Shown here piece by piece: positions 39,322 to 50,348 of a stretch of DNA of 64,000 nt (within the stretch, counting starts at the first letter, position 1; the number at the start of each line of letters is the position of its first letter). A model generated the notes under the pieces. That model searched no databases and had not been told where the DNA came from. It worked only from the letters and a program-made list of their open reading frames with translations. The stretch is from VFZN01 sp963709325. GTDB taxonomy: Bacteria; Acidobacteriota; Vicinamibacteria; Vicinamibacterales; UBA2999. Location: NCBI GenBank assembly GCA_963709325.1, contig CAVPVV010000001.1:62001-126000 (forward strand), given 5' to 3'. A program made the translations under genes and the position numbers.

Positions 39322-40736
39322 GTGAACCTCTCGCTGCGTTCTGCTGCTCCTCTACTCGGCGGCCTGCTCGCGATCGGCCTGCTGATCGGGCGGCAGGGTG
39401 CGAGGCGCCAGGGATTTCTTCGTCGCCGGCCGCGCGCTTCGGTCCAGGCTGTTGTTCTCGACGCTGCTGGCCGCGAACATCGGCGCCGGCTCCACGGTCG
39501 GCGCCACCGGCGCTCGGCTATCGCGACGGCCTCTCCGCGTGGTGGTGGGTCGGAAGCGCGGCGCTCGGCTCGCTCGTGCTCGCCTTCTGGATCGGCCCCG
39601 CGCTCCGCCGCGTCGCCGAGCAGCACGACCTCCGCACCGTCGGCGACTACCTCGAACTGCGGTATGCCGCGCAGGTGCGCGGGCATGGTGGCCTTGCTGA
39701 TCTGGTTCGGGTCGCTGGCGATCCTCGCCGGGCAGCTGATCGCGATGTCCGACCATCCTGTCGGTGGTGGCCGGCGCTCCGAAGTGGGCCGGCTGCTCCA
39801 TCGGCGGCCTGTTGATCACGATCTACTCGTCGGCTGGCGGGCTCAAGGCCGGAGCCTGGGTCAACATGGTGCAGCTCGCGGTGAAGATGGGCGGATTCGC
39901 TATCGCGCTGCCGCTGGCGCTATCGGCGGTGGGCGGATGGTCCGCGGTCACCGCGATGTCGCCGCCCTCGGACAGCTACTGGAATTTCTGGGCCGGCGGC
40001 GAGTCGGGTATCGTCTACCTCGCCCTGCTCGGCCCGGCGTTCATCGTTTCGCCCGGCATGCTGCAGAAGCTGTACGCCGCCCGCGACGATCGCGCCGTCC
40101 GACTCGGCGTCGGATGGAATGCGATCGGGCTGCTTCTCTACGCCATCGTCCCAGTGGTCCTCGGTATGATCGCGCGGCTGCGGTTCCCGGCCCTCGCGAG
40201 CTCCGACCTGGCGCTGCCGACGATCCTGATGCACGGCGCTGCCGGTGGCGATCGGCACGATCGGCCTCGCTGCCGTGTTCTCGGCTGAGCTCAGCGCCGC
40301 CGACGCGGTACTGTTCATGCTCACGACGTCGCTCTCGCAGGATCTGTACAAGCGCTTCGTGAACCCGGGCGCGGACGAGCGCCGCGTCCTCGCCGTCGCG
40401 CGCGCCACGACGGTCGTGGCGGGCGCGCTCGGCACCGCGCTGGCGATCGTGTCGCCGACGGTGATCGGCGCGCTGACGATCTTCTACACGCTCGCTAGGC
40501 GTGAGCCTCTTCGTCCCGATTCTCGGCGGATCTGTACGTGCCCAGGGCCGGGACGCGACACGCGCTGGTGGCGATGGTCGCTGGGTGTCGGCACCGTGCT
40601 GGCGGTGCAGGTCTCGACCGGCGGCAAGGGGTTCGGGATGTGGACGCCGGCCTTGCTCGGGCTCGTGGCCGCGGTCGCGGGCTTCGCGGTGATGCTCGCG
40701 CTCGGGCCCCGCCGGCTGCCGGCACACGCCGCCTGA
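39322..40736 (+). CDS. Sodium:solute symporter (SSS family), multiply frameshifted
   Basis: About eight frame changes, each fitting one inserted base, break this gene, but the pieces follow in order with SSS motifs. In the order seen they are RDFFVAGRALRSRLLFST, AANIGAGSTVGATG, WVGSAALGSLVLAFWIGPAL, TVGDYLELRY, SAGGLKAGAWVNMVQLAVK, GPAFIVSPGMLQKLYAARDD, AVFSAELSAADAVLFMLTTSLSQDLYKRF and the C-terminal helices. About 13 membrane helices and 470 residues are expected. It would import an organic solute with Na+; position next to two peptidases and a tartrate-type dehydrogenase suggests amino acids or hydroxy acids. The GTG start at 39322 lies 7 bases after the peptidase stop. Confidence 0.75.
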
Positions 40737-40753
40737 CGACGCGGGCGGGGACG

Positions 40754-41545
40754 ATGAGTTTCGACATGTTCAGGCTGGACGGGAAGGTGGTGGCGGTGAT
40801 CGGCGCCGGCAGTGGCATCGGCGAAGCGGTCGCGCTCGCAGCCGGCGCGCAGGGCGCCCACGTCGCGTGCCTGGATCTCAATCCCGACAACGCGAGCGCG
40901 GTTGCCGGGAAGATCATGCTGGACGGCGGCCGCGCCGAATCGGGCATGATGGACCTGGTCGATGAGAGGCAAATTGAGGCCGGACTGACCGGGCTTGCCG
41001 AGCGTCACGGCCGGCTCGACGGTCTGGTCTGCACTCCGGCGATCAACGTGCGCAAACCGATCCTCAAGTACACGCTGGCCGAGTTCGACAAGGTGGTGAA
41101 CCTGAACCTGCGGGCCAACTTCGCCACCCTGATGACCGCCGGCCGAATCATGACGGCCCAGAAGTCCGGGAGCATCGTCTTGTTCTCGTCGATCCGTTCG
41201 CTGGTGACCGAGCCCGGGCAGTCGGTGTATTCGATGACCAAGGCCGGCATCCTGCAATTGGCCAGGACGGCCGCGACCGAGTGGGCGACCCAGGGCGTCC
41301 GCGTCAACGCGGTCGGGCCGGGCGTCATCGAGACGCCGCTCACGGCTCCGATCAAGAGCAATCCCGACTGGTACAACGCCTACGCGATGAAGAACCCGAT
41401 GAACCGCTGGGGCCGGCCGAGCGAGATGGCAGGCCCGACGGTGTTCCTGCTGTCCGACGCGGCCAGCTACGTGACCGGCACGATCATCTACGCCGACGGC
41501 GGCTGGCTCGCCGCCGACGGGCGTTTCACGCCGCCGGGGATGTAG
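40754..41545 (+). CDS. Short-chain dehydrogenase/reductase
   Basis: 263 residues, intact. Classical SDR: IGAGSGIGEAVA cofactor loop, an Asp after the second strand (CLDLNPDN) that favours NAD+, Ser in VLFSSIRSLV, YxxxK in YSMTKAG, and the C-terminal SYVTGTIIYADGGW. The usual NNAG is replaced by TPAIN. The context (symporter upstream, tartrate/D-malate-type dehydrogenase 2 bases downstream) suggests oxidation of a hydroxy acid or sugar acid taken up by the symporter. Start at ATG 40754, preceded by GGGCGGGG. Confidence 0.87.
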   Translation: MSFDMFRLDGKVVAVIGAGSGIGEAVALAAGAQGAHVACLDLNPDNASAVAGKIMLDGGRAESGMMDLVDERQIEAGLTGLAERHGRLDGLVCTPAINVRKPILKYTLAEFDKVVNLNLRANFATLMTAGRIMTAQKSGSIVLFSSIRSLVTEPGQSVYSMTKAGILQLARTAATEWATQGVRVNAVGPGVIETPLTAPIKSNPDWYNAYAMKNPMNRWGRPSEMAGPTVFLLSDAASYVTGTIIYADGGWLAADGRFTPPGM

Positions 41546-41547
41546 TC

Positions 41548-42622
41548 ATGGGCGCCAGTCACCGCATCGCCGTGATCCCCGGCGACGGCATCGGCCAGGA
41601 GGTGACGCCGGCGGCGATGGGCGTGCTCGCCGCGGTTGCCGACCTCGCCGGTCTGTCGATCGCCCGTGTCGAGTATCCGTGGGGCTGCGACTACTACCGC
41701 GAGACCGGGCGCATGATGCCGGCCGACGGGCTCGATCGGCTTCGCGACGCCGACGCGATCTATCTCGGCGCGATCGGCCATCCGTCTGTCCCCGATCACG
41801 TCTCGGTGTGGGAGCTGATCCTGCCGATCCGCCAGCGATTCGAGCAGTACGTGAACCTGCGGCCGATGCGATTGATGCCGGGCGTGCCGTGCCCGCTGGT
41901 CGGCCGGACACCGCAGGACATCGACATGGTATGCGTGCGGGAGAACAGCGAGGGCGAGTACGCCGGGCTCGGCGGCCGTCTGCATCGCGGCACCGCGCAC
42001 GAGGTGGCCGAGCAGACCGGGCTTTTCACGCGGATGGGCATCGAGCGGGTGGTTCGCTACGCGTTCGGCCTCGCCCGGTCGCGGCCGCGAAAGCTGCTGG
42101 CCAGCGCCACGAAGTCGAACGCGCTGCAGCACTCGATGGTGCTGTGGGACGAGGTCGTGGACGCGCTCGCGCCGTCGTTCCCTGATGTCACGGTCCGGAA
42201 GTACCACGTCGACGCGCTGGCGGCGCGCATGGTCACGCACCCGCAGACGCATCGACGTCATCGTGGCCTCGAACCTGTTCGGCGACATCCTGACCGATCT
42301 CGGCGCCGCGGTCTCGGGCAGCCTCGGCGTCGCACCCGGCGCGAACCTGAACCCCGAGCGCCGTTATCCGTCGATGTTCGAGCCGATCCACGGGTCGGCG
42401 CCGGACATCGCAGGGAAGGGCATCGCCAACCCGATCGGCGCGATTTGGGCGGCGGCGCTGATGCTCGATCATCTCGGGCATCGCGAATTGCACGACCGGA
42501 TGGTTGGCGCGGTGGAACGGGTCCTGGCCGCGGGGGCGGTCCGAACGCCGGACCTCGGTGGCGGCGACGGCACTGCCGCGATGACGGAGGCAGTCGTCGC
42601 GGCGATGGTTGCGACGGTCTGA
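41548..42622 (+). CDS. Tartrate/D-malate dehydrogenase-type isocitrate dehydrogenase family enzyme (one frameshift)
   Basis: Beta-decarboxylating dehydrogenase, closest by pattern to tartrate dehydrogenase/decarboxylase and DmlA rather than LeuB. Key segments are AVIPGDGIGQEV, YPWGCDYYRETGRMMPADG, AIYLGAIGHPSVPDHVSVW, QYVNLRPMRL, VCVRENSEGEYAGLGGR, SATKSNAL, YHVDALAARMV, DVIVASNLFGDILTDLG (metal-binding Asp) and EPIHGSAPDIAGKGIANP. One extra base near 42250 shifts the frame between ARMVTHPQT and DVIVASN. The corrected length is about 357 residues. It oxidises and decarboxylates a 2-hydroxy acid with NAD+. The ATG lies 2 bases after the SDR stop. Confidence 0.82.
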
Positions 42623-42718
42623 TCCGACGTCATGCCCGCGCCGCCGGCGTCTGATAGTGTGTCGCGAAGTGATTGGCTTGCACGAATCGCACTGCTGAAG
42701 GGTGAAGGAGGTCGGCCG

Positions 42719-45700
42719 ATGAAGGCTTGGATTCGAAACCTTGGCGCGGCGTTCGCTCTCGCGCTGGCGCTGCCGGTCGTAGCACTGGCACAGGCGACGG
42801 GGCAGATGACCGGTCTGGTCACCGACACGCAGGGCGGCGTGCTCCCGGGCGTGACCGTCGAAGTCACCAATCTCGCCACCGGAGCGGTGCGCACCGCGGT
42901 CACCGGCACGGACGGCCTCTACACGATCCCGCTGCTCCAGCCCGGCGACTACAGCGTGAAGGCCTCGCTATCCGGGTTCCGCGCCGCGCAGAACGACCGT
43001 GTCAGGGTGACAGTGACCGAGACCGCGCGCGTCAACTTCGAGCTCGGAGGTCGGACAGGTCACCGAGACCGTGACCGTCAGCGGCGCGGTCACGCTGGTC
43101 GAGACCAGCAACGCCACCCACGGCATCGTCATCGACGAGCAGAAGGTGGTGGATCTGCCGCTTAACGGGCGCAACTTCACGCAGCTCGGGACCTTGATCC
43201 CTGGCGTCGTGGCCCCTCCGACCGGTCTCGGCGGGCAGACCGGCGATGCCACACCGGGCGGCTTCGGCAACGCCACCGGCGGCTTCAACGTCAACGGCAT
43301 GCGCAATCAGTCGAACAACTTCCTGCTCGACGGCGCGACCAACAACGACACCTTCAACACCGGGTTCGTTCTTCGCCCCCCGCCGGATGCAATCGAGGAG
43401 TTCAAGATCCTCACCCACGCCTTCGGCGCCGAATACGGCCGCAATGCCGGATCGGTCGTCAACGTCGTGACCAAGTCGGGCACCAACAACCTAAGCGGCG
43501 CGCTTGTGGGAGTTCAACCGCGACGACTCGCGCCAGGCGCGCAACTATTTCGCCCCGGCCGATCAGCCGAAGCCAGTCCTGACGCAGAACCAGTTCGGGG
43601 CCAGCCTCGGCGGCCCCGTCGTCAAGAACAAGTTCTTCGGGTTCGGCTACTACGAGGGATACCGCAACAAGAGCGGGATCACCAACAACGTGATCGTGCT
43701 GTCGGAAGCGCAGCGCCGCGGCGATTTCTCCGCCAGCACCACGCCGATTCTCGACCCGCTCACCGGGCAGGCGTTCCCGGGCAACATCATCCCGTCCGAC
43801 CGGATCAGCCAGCAGGCGACCCGGCTGCTGAACGACTTCGTGCCGCTGCCCAACTCGGCGGGCAACCGCTACATCGTGTCGCCGACGGTACAGGACGATC
43901 GCGATCAGTTCGGGATGCGCTTCGACTACCAGCTGTCCGGCAACCAGACTCTGCTCGGCCGCTACATGCGCAGCGACACCGATCGGATCACGCCGCGCGT
44001 GATCGCGGCCGTCGATCAGCGCGCGACCGCGACGCTGCAGGATTTCATGGCGTCGCACAACTACGTGATCAGCTCGAACCTGATCAACCAGGCGCGGTTC
44101 TCGATCAACCGGATCACGGCGAAGCCGGCGGTTACCTCCGGCCTCACGCCGCGCGATTACGGCATCAATCTCGACAGCACCAACCCGACCGCGGTCGGCT
44201 TGCCGTCGTTCCTGGTGCAGGGCTTTTTCGGCGGCGGCACCTCGGCGCTCGGCGATCAGCAGCAGCCGTTCGTCAGTCGCATCAACCACGTCTGGCAGGC
44301 GGCTGACGACACCACGTGGATCAAGGGCCGTCACTCGATGAAGTTCGGCATCGACATCCGGCGCGAGGCGATGAACATCGCGTTCATCAACCGGCCGAAC
44401 GGCGACCTCACTTTCAGCGGGCTGGTCACCGGCAATGCGGCAGCTGATTTCCTGATCGGCTACGCGGCACAGGCCCGGGCCACGACGACGCAGGCGATCC
44501 AGGATGGCTATGGATGGCTCTACGCCGGCTACGTCCAGGACGAGTTCCGGGTCACGCCGCACCTGACTCTCAACCTCGGACTGCGCTACGAGCTGCCGAC
44601 GCCGTTCATCGACGTCAACGACGCAATCACCGGCTTCCGCACTGGCCAGCAGTCCACGGTCTACCCGAATGCGCCGGCCGGGCTGGTCTATGCCGGCGAC
44701 GCGGGCGTCCCGCGCGGGCATCGTGCCGACCGACAAGAACAACTTCGCGCCGCGGGTCGCGGTGGCGTGGGATCCGTTCGGCGACGGCAAGACGAGCGTG
44801 CGGTCGGCGTTCGGCGTGTTCTACGACGCGCTGGCCGGGCAGGGCGACTTCTTCCAGAGCGGCGTGCTGTCGCCGCCATTCACGCCGCTGATCGAGCTGA
44901 ACGCGACAGCCGCCAACCGGACGCTGGTGCCGCTCAACGATCCGCTGCGCGCGGTCGCCGGTCCGCCCAACCCGTTTCCTGCGGCGCTGACGATCATCGG
45001 CTGGGGTGACCAATTCAAGTCGCCCTATGCCTACCACTACAACGTCGGCGTGCAGCGGCAGCTCGGCTCGAACATCGGCACCGAGGTTGCCTACGTCGGA
45101 TCGCGCGGCAATGCGCTGCCGATCTTCATCGAGATCAACCCCGGTCTCTTCACGCCCGGCCAGACTTCCCAGGGGGCGCGCCTGATGCCCGCGTATTCGC
45201 TGGTGCGGCCGACGTTCTCGGTGGCGCAATCGTGGTACGACTCGCTCCAGACCAGCCTGCGCCTGCTGCCGACGCACGGGCTGAATTTCCTCGCCTCGTA
45301 CACGCTCAGCAAGGCCACCGACCACGTGTCGGGTCTCAACATCGGCGGCGAGGCCCGTCCGGTGCTTGCCAGTCGTGCAGGACGACGAAACGAGCATCGA
45401 GCAGGCCCTCGCGTACGAGAAAGGTCCGGCGCTCTTCGACGCGCGCCATCGCTTCGTGCTCAGCTTCGGATACGAACTGCCGCGGCTCGAGGACAAGAAC
45501 GCGGCGATCCGTTACATCGCCGGCGGCTGGCAGCTGAACGGCATCTATCAGGCGCAGACCGGCTTCCCGCTCAGCATCAACCGCGGCGCGACGCTCGACA
45601 TCCGCTATCTGACCTGGCGGCCGGACGTGACCTGCGATCCCAACAACGGTCCGAAGACAACCGCGCAGTGGTTCGACACCAGCTGCTTCAACGCGCGGAC

Positions 45701-45965
45701 GCTGGCCGAAACCGGCGAGCGGCCCGGCAATGTCGGCCGTGACTCGGTCCGCGGACCAGGCTTCCAGCGCACCGACCTGTCGATCTTCAAGAACTTCAAC
45801 TTCGCGACGACGCAGCGGATCCAGGTGCGTATCGAAACGTTCAACCTGTTCAACCAGGAGCGCTTCGGGCAACCGGTGGGCACGCTCGGCGCCGCCAACT
45901 TCGGCCAGATCACTTCGTCTGACGATGGACGCATCATTCAGCTGGCGCTGAAGTACAGCTTCTGA
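42719..45965 (+). CDS. Oar-like TonB-dependent outer-membrane receptor with carboxypeptidase-regulatory N-domain (four frameshifts)
   Basis: The gene starts at the ATG at 42719 after a strong GGAGGT Shine-Dalgarno site, with a signal peptide (ALALALPVVALAQ). A CarboxypepD_reg-like domain follows (TGLVTDTQGGVLPGVTVEVTN, DGLYTIPLLQPGDYSVKASL). The plug domain has VVDLPLNGRNFTQLG and NSNNFLLDGATNND-type text, ending YGRNAGSVVNVVTKSGTN. A large barrel ends IIQLALKYSF. Four frame changes, near 43050, 43500, 44705 and 45370, are each repaired by removing one base, giving about 1080 residues. Acidobacterial Oar-like receptors import large substrates such as peptides or glycans. It is the last gene of the catabolic run and probably the outer-membrane entry point for it. 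Confidence 0.82.
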
Positions 45966-46174
45966 CGCCGAGGAAGAGAGACCACGCCGCCTTCGCGGCG
46001 TAGCCGCTTCGGCGAGCCTCGCCGGAGCCTTCGGCGGAGGCGGGAAGAGACGAAGAACACCACGACGGCACGACGTTCTCTTAGGGTTGGTGTCACGCGT
46101 GCTTCCAAATAAGATCTTCGTATCTTTCTTCGTGTCCTTCGAGCCTTCGTGGTTTCTTCTGGCAGGGATCAAGC
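45966..46174. repeat. Intergenic low-complexity CTTCG/GAAGAG repeat region
   Basis: The first part holds GCCTTCGCGGC and GCCTTCGGCGGAGGC hairpin-like words; the second part (46110-46165) repeats CTTCGTGTCCTTCG-type units. No ORF or promoter can be recognised. Similar TTCGTGGTTTCTTC words are frequent intergenic text in related genomes. Confidence 0.5.
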
Positions 46175-47732
46175 GTGCGACGTAGGACGTTCATCGGAGC
46201 TCTGATGGCTGGGGTTGCCACCCGGCCGGCGCGGGTGTTCGGGCAGGCGCCGGCGGTGGTCACCTCGGAGTCGGCGCGTCCGCGGATCGATTTCGGTGTC
46301 GGCGCCGGCGATCCGCTTGACGGCCGCGCCGTCGTGTGGGCCCACGTGAATCGTCCCGCGCGCATGGTCGTGGAATACTCCACTCGCCAGTCGTTCAAGG
46401 ACCTGCGGCGGGTGGAAGGTGGCGTCGCAACGCCAGACACCGGCCTCACCGCTCGAACCGTGATCGGCGATCTCGCCCCCGGTCAGGACATCTTCTACCG
46501 GGTCATGTTCGAGGACCTCACCGACTCCAGGATCGTCGGCGCGCCCGAACTCGGCCGGCTCAAGACGCCGCCGGACCGGCCCAGGGCCGTTCGCGTAGCC
46601 TGGTCGGCTGACACCTGCGGGCAGGGATGGGGCATCGACACGGCGCGCGGCGGGATGCGCCTGTTCGAGACGATGCACGCGGCTCAACCCGATCTGTTCC
46701 TGAACGTCGGCGATACGATTTACGCCGACCAGCCGCTGCGCGAAACCGTCACGCTCGACGACGGCAGCACCTGGCACAACCTGGTCACGCCGGCGAAATT
46801 GAAGGTGGCGGAAACGCTCGAGGAGTTCCGTGGCTGCCATCTCTACAACCGGCTCGACGAGCACTATCGGCGCTTCGCCGCCGAAGTCGGCCAGGTCGCG
46901 ATGTGGGACGACCACGAAGTGCGCGACAACTGGTATCCGAGCCAGGTCCTCGGCGAAAACGCGCCCTACGAGGAAAAGCGCGTCAGCATCATTGCCGCGC
47001 GGGCACGCCAGGCGTTCCTGGAGCACTACCCGATCGTCCTCGACGCAGGCGCGCACACCCGCATCTATCGCATGGTGCCGTTCGGCCCGCTGCTCGAGGT
47101 GTTCACTCTGGACATGCGGAGCTATCGCGGCCCGAACAGCGAGAACCGGCAGCCGGCGCAGGGGCCCGAAACCGCGTTCCTGGGCGCTTCGCAGGTGCAG
47201 TGGCTTGCCGACGCCCTGTCCCGCTCGACGGCGACCTGGAAGATCATCGCCGCCGACATGCCGCTCGGCCTCGTCGTCCCGCACCAGCAGGGATTCCAGG
47301 AGGCGGTCGCCAACGACGATGGCGGGCCGCCGCTCGGGCGGGAGCTCGAGATTGCCGGACTTCTGACCACCCTCAAGGAGCGCAAGGTGCGCAACGTCGT
47401 CTGGGTCACCGCCGACGTGCACTACTGCGGCGGCGCATCATTACGACCCGGCCCGCGCCAAGGGCGTGGCCTTCGATCCGTTCTGGGAGTTCGTCGCCGG
47501 CCCGGCGCACGCCGGAACATTCCTGCCCGTCCCGCTCGATGCCACGTTCGGTCCAGAGGTGCGGTTTTCGGGCGTTCCGAAGGACATGCCCCCCAACCGC
47601 CCGCCGGACGCCGGCTTTCAGTTCTTCGGTCTGCTCGAAGTCGAGCCCCGCCGCCGCGTACTGACGGTGTCACTGGTGAACACGGCCGGGACCCGGATCT
47701 CTTCCACCGAGCTGACTCCGACTGAGGGCTAG
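46175..47732 (+). CDS. PhoD-like alkaline phosphatase/phosphodiesterase, Tat-exported (one frameshift)
   Basis: The N-terminus RRRTFIGALMAGVAT is a twin-arginine signal, followed by a short PhoD N-domain (FGVGAGDPLDGRAVVWAHV). The metallophosphatase core has WSADTCGQGWG, LFLNVGDTIYAD, MWDDHEVRDNW and VTADVHYCG. The frame breaks near 47440. Removing one G restores the C-terminal metal ligands AHHYDPARAKG and the end ELTPTEG at 47732; the corrected length is about 518 residues. PhoD enzymes use Fe and Ca to hydrolyse phosphate mono- and diesters outside the cytoplasm, a typical phosphate-scavenging function. Start is the GTG at 46175. It is separated from the TonB gene by repeats, so it may have its own promoter. 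Confidence 0.85.
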
Positions 47733-47742
47733 ACAGTCCGGT

Positions 47743-47822
47743 CAGCGAAGTTCCTCCCGGCCGACCGCAGCCTCCCGACCAGGCGCAGTTGCTCCCGACA
47801 GGCGCAGTTCCCCTCTCCCGGA
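47743..47822. repeat. Degenerate ~20-bp tandem repeat (GCGCAGTTCCTCCCGAC-like)
   Basis: Four imperfect copies in a row (AGCGAAGTTCCTCCCGG, GACCGCAGCCTCCCGAC, GCGCAGTTGCTCCCGAC, GCGCAGTTCCCCTCTCCCGG) lie directly after the phosphatase stop. Confidence 0.55.
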
Positions 47823-47825
47823 CGC

Positions 47826-47853
47826 GCGAAAGCGCCAACTTTCGCCCGTTTTT
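47826..47853 (+). terminator. Probable terminator before mrfA
   Basis: A 7-bp stem GCGAAAG/CTTTCGC (47826-47832 with 47839-47845) is followed by CCG and five T residues at 47849-47853. It would end transcription of the phosphatase, 30 bases before the mrfA start codon. Confidence 0.5.
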
Positions 47854-47882
47854 CGTGTAGCATCTTCTGCACGAGAATTCGC

Positions 47883-50336
47883 ATGTCGGCGCCTTCGACG
47901 TCCACAGTGCCGGCGCTCCGGACACAGGAACGCAAGGAGCTCGCGCTCCAGACCGCCCTTCAGGTGCTGGCGCCCGGAAGCGCCGCGGAACGGCCGGACA
48001 CACCCGACGGCGTCATCACCGCGGTACGGCGAATACCGGCCACGCCTGCGGCCTTTGCGCCGTTCCCCAACGAGCTCGACCATCGACTGATCGCCGCGCT
48101 CGCGGCTCGCGGGGCAACCGATCTCTACACCCACCAGGCCGAAGCCTTCGGGCAGGTCGCCGCCGGCCGGAACATCGTCGTCACCACGCCGACGGCCTCG
48201 GGCAAGACGCTCTGTTACAACTTGCCGGTCCTCGACGCGGTCCTGAAGAACCCGGCCACGCGCGCGCTCTACCTGTTCCCGACCAAGGCGCTGGCGCAGG
48301 ACCAGATGGCGGAGCTGCACGAGCTGGCCGGCAAGATCGCCGAGGCTGGCGGCGGAGAAGTCGGGGTCCACACCTACGACGGGGACACGCCGCAGGACGC
48401 GCGCCGCACTATCCGGACCCGCGCCCACGTGGTGCTGAGCAATCCCGACATGCTGCACTCGGGAATCCTGCCGCACCATCCCAAGTGGGCGAAGCTCTTC
48501 GAGAACTTGCGGTTCATCGTCGTGGACGAGCTCCACGCGTATCGGGGCGTGTTCGGCAGCCACCTCGCCAACGTGTTGCGCCGGCTGCGGCGCATCTGCC
48601 AGCACTACGGATCGGATCCGCAGTTCATCTGCTCGTCGGCCACCATCGCCAACCCCGCGGAGCTGGCCGAGCGGCTGACCGAGCGTCCGTTCACGCTGGT
48701 CGAGAAGAGCGGCGCGCCTCGCGGCGAGAAGTTCTTCGTGTTCGTGAACCCGCCGGTGGTCAACCGCGAGCTCGGTATCCGGCGTTCGTACCTGAACGAG
48801 TCGCGGCGTGTGTCGGGGGAGTTCCTGCGCCGCAACCTGCAGGTGATTCTCTTTGCGCAAAGCCGGCTCGCGACCGAGATCCTGACGACCTATCTGAAGG
48901 AAGACTTCGAGGACGTCCCAGGGATGCCCGAAAAGATTCGCGGCTACCGCGGCGGCTATCTGCCGCTGCGGCGTCGCGAGATCGAGAAGGGGCTGCGCGA
49001 CGGCCTGGTGCGCGGCGTGGTCTCCACCAACGCGCTCGAGCTTGGCATCGACATCGGCGCCCTCGATGTCTCGATCATGGCCGGCTATCCCGGCACGATT
49101 GCCGCGACGTGGCAGCGCGCGGGCCGCGCTGGCCGACGAGCGGCGCGATCGGCCGCGGTGATGGTGGCATCGAGCGCCCCGATCGACCAGTTCGTCGTCA
49201 AGCACCCGTCGTACTTCTTCGACGCGACTCCCGAGCACGCGCTGGTCAATCCGGACAACCTGAATATTCTCGTCAACCACGTGAAGTGCGCGGCCTTCGA
49301 GCTTCCATTCACGGCCGTCGAGCAGTACGGGCGGGTCGATGTCCAGGAGGTGCTCGGCGTCTTGCAGGAGGCCGGCCTGGTGCACCGCTCTGGTGGAGCG
49401 GTGGACGACGAGGCCACGGGGCAGTGGCACTGGACCAGCGAGTCGTATCCGGCCGACGCGGTGAGCCTGCGATCCATCTCCTCCGACAACTTCGTGGTCG
49501 TGGACCAGACGGCCGATCCGAAAGTGATCGCCGAGACCGATTTCACGAGCGCCCTCTCAATGCTGCACCCGAAGGCGATCTACATCGTGGAGGGCCGGCT
49601 GTTCCAGGTGGAGAAGCTCGACTTCGACGGACGCAAGGCGTACGTCAGATCCGTCGATTGCGACTACTACACCACCGCCATCGACTACACCAAGGTCACG
49701 ATCCTCGACACGTTCGCCAGCGACGCGCGCGCGGTCGCACATCACGGCGAGGTCCACGTCGTCTCACGGGTCGTGGGTTTCAAGAAGATCAAGTTCCACA
49801 CCAACGAGAACGTCGGATCCGGCGAGCTCGACCTGCCCGAGCATCAGATGCACACGACCTCGTACTGGCTCGAGGTGCCGGCGGCGGTCCTGGGCTCGCT
49901 GCCGTACGCGGTCGACGATCGCCGGGACGGCATTCGCGGGCTCGCTTTCGCGATGAAGAACATCGCCCAGCTGCTGCTGATGTGCGATCAGCGCGACGTC
50001 GGGCTGTCGGTGAACGCCGGCGAGGACGCGTCGCAGGCGGAGGGCGATACACCGCGGATATTCCTGTACGACGCGTATCCCGGCGGCATTGGATTCAGCG
50101 CACCGCTCTTCGGGATGCACGAGGAACTGCTCGCACAGACCCGCGCCTTGATCGAAGGATGCGATTGCGAGAACGGCTGTCCAACCTGCGTCGGGCCGAT
50201 TGGCGAAACCGGGCCGCTTGCCAAGACCGTCGCGCTTCGGCTGCTGCAGCACCTGGTGCCTCTGGCCGGGGCGATTCCGGCCGGCCGCGGCAACCTCCCT
50301 GTCGCATCGGTTCCGGCGGACGACGTGCCGTTCTAA
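47883..50336 (+). CDS. mrfA: MrfA-like DEAD/DEAH-box helicase with DUF1998 zinc domain
   Basis: 817 residues. Walker A is TPTASGKT at about 102 and the DExH motif is in VVDELHAY at about 214. The second RecA domain has ALELGIDIGALDVSIMAG and TWQRAGRAGRR. The C-terminal DUF1998/MZB domain carries a four-cysteine cluster CDCENGCPTCVGP at about 760. It is the architecture of Bacillus YprA/MrfA, a 3'-5' helicase that works with the exonuclease MrfB in repair of mitomycin-type DNA damage. The next gene, 12 bases downstream, encodes exactly such an exonuclease. The start ATG at 47883 fits the beginning of the helicase N-domain. Confidence 0.9.
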   Translation: MSAPSTSTVPALRTQERKELALQTALQVLAPGSAAERPDTPDGVITAVRRIPATPAAFAPFPNELDHRLIAALAARGATDLYTHQAEAFGQVAAGRNIVVTTPTASGKTLCYNLPVLDAVLKNPATRALYLFPTKALAQDQMAELHELAGKIAEAGGGEVGVHTYDGDTPQDARRTIRTRAHVVLSNPDMLHSGILPHHPKWAKLFENLRFIVVDELHAYRGVFGSHLANVLRRLRRICQHYGSDPQFICSSATIANPAELAERLTERPFTLVEKSGAPRGEKFFVFVNPPVVNRELGIRRSYLNESRRVSGEFLRRNLQVILFAQSRLATEILTTYLKEDFEDVPGMPEKIRGYRGGYLPLRRREIEKGLRDGLVRGVVSTNALELGIDIGALDVSIMAGYPGTIAATWQRAGRAGRRAARSAAVMVASSAPIDQFVVKHPSYFFDATPEHALVNPDNLNILVNHVKCAAFELPFTAVEQYGRVDVQEVLGVLQEAGLVHRSGGAVDDEATGQWHWTSESYPADAVSLRSISSDNFVVVDQTADPKVIAETDFTSALSMLHPKAIYIVEGRLFQVEKLDFDGRKAYVRSVDCDYYTTAIDYTKVTILDTFASDARAVAHHGEVHVVSRVVGFKKIKFHTNENVGSGELDLPEHQMHTTSYWLEVPAAVLGSLPYAVDDRRDGIRGLAFAMKNIAQLLLMCDQRDVGLSVNAGEDASQAEGDTPRIFLYDAYPGGIGFSAPLFGMHEELLAQTRALIEGCDCENGCPTCVGPIGETGPLAKTVALRLLQHLVPLAGAIPAGRGNLPVASVPADDVPF

Positions 50337-50348
50337 CGTGAAACGCGT

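Noticed and set aside
36923..46000. Pathway naming such as tartrate catabolism operon
   Set aside because: Only the dehydrogenase hints at tartrate or D-malate; without other pathway genes the name would overstate the evidence.
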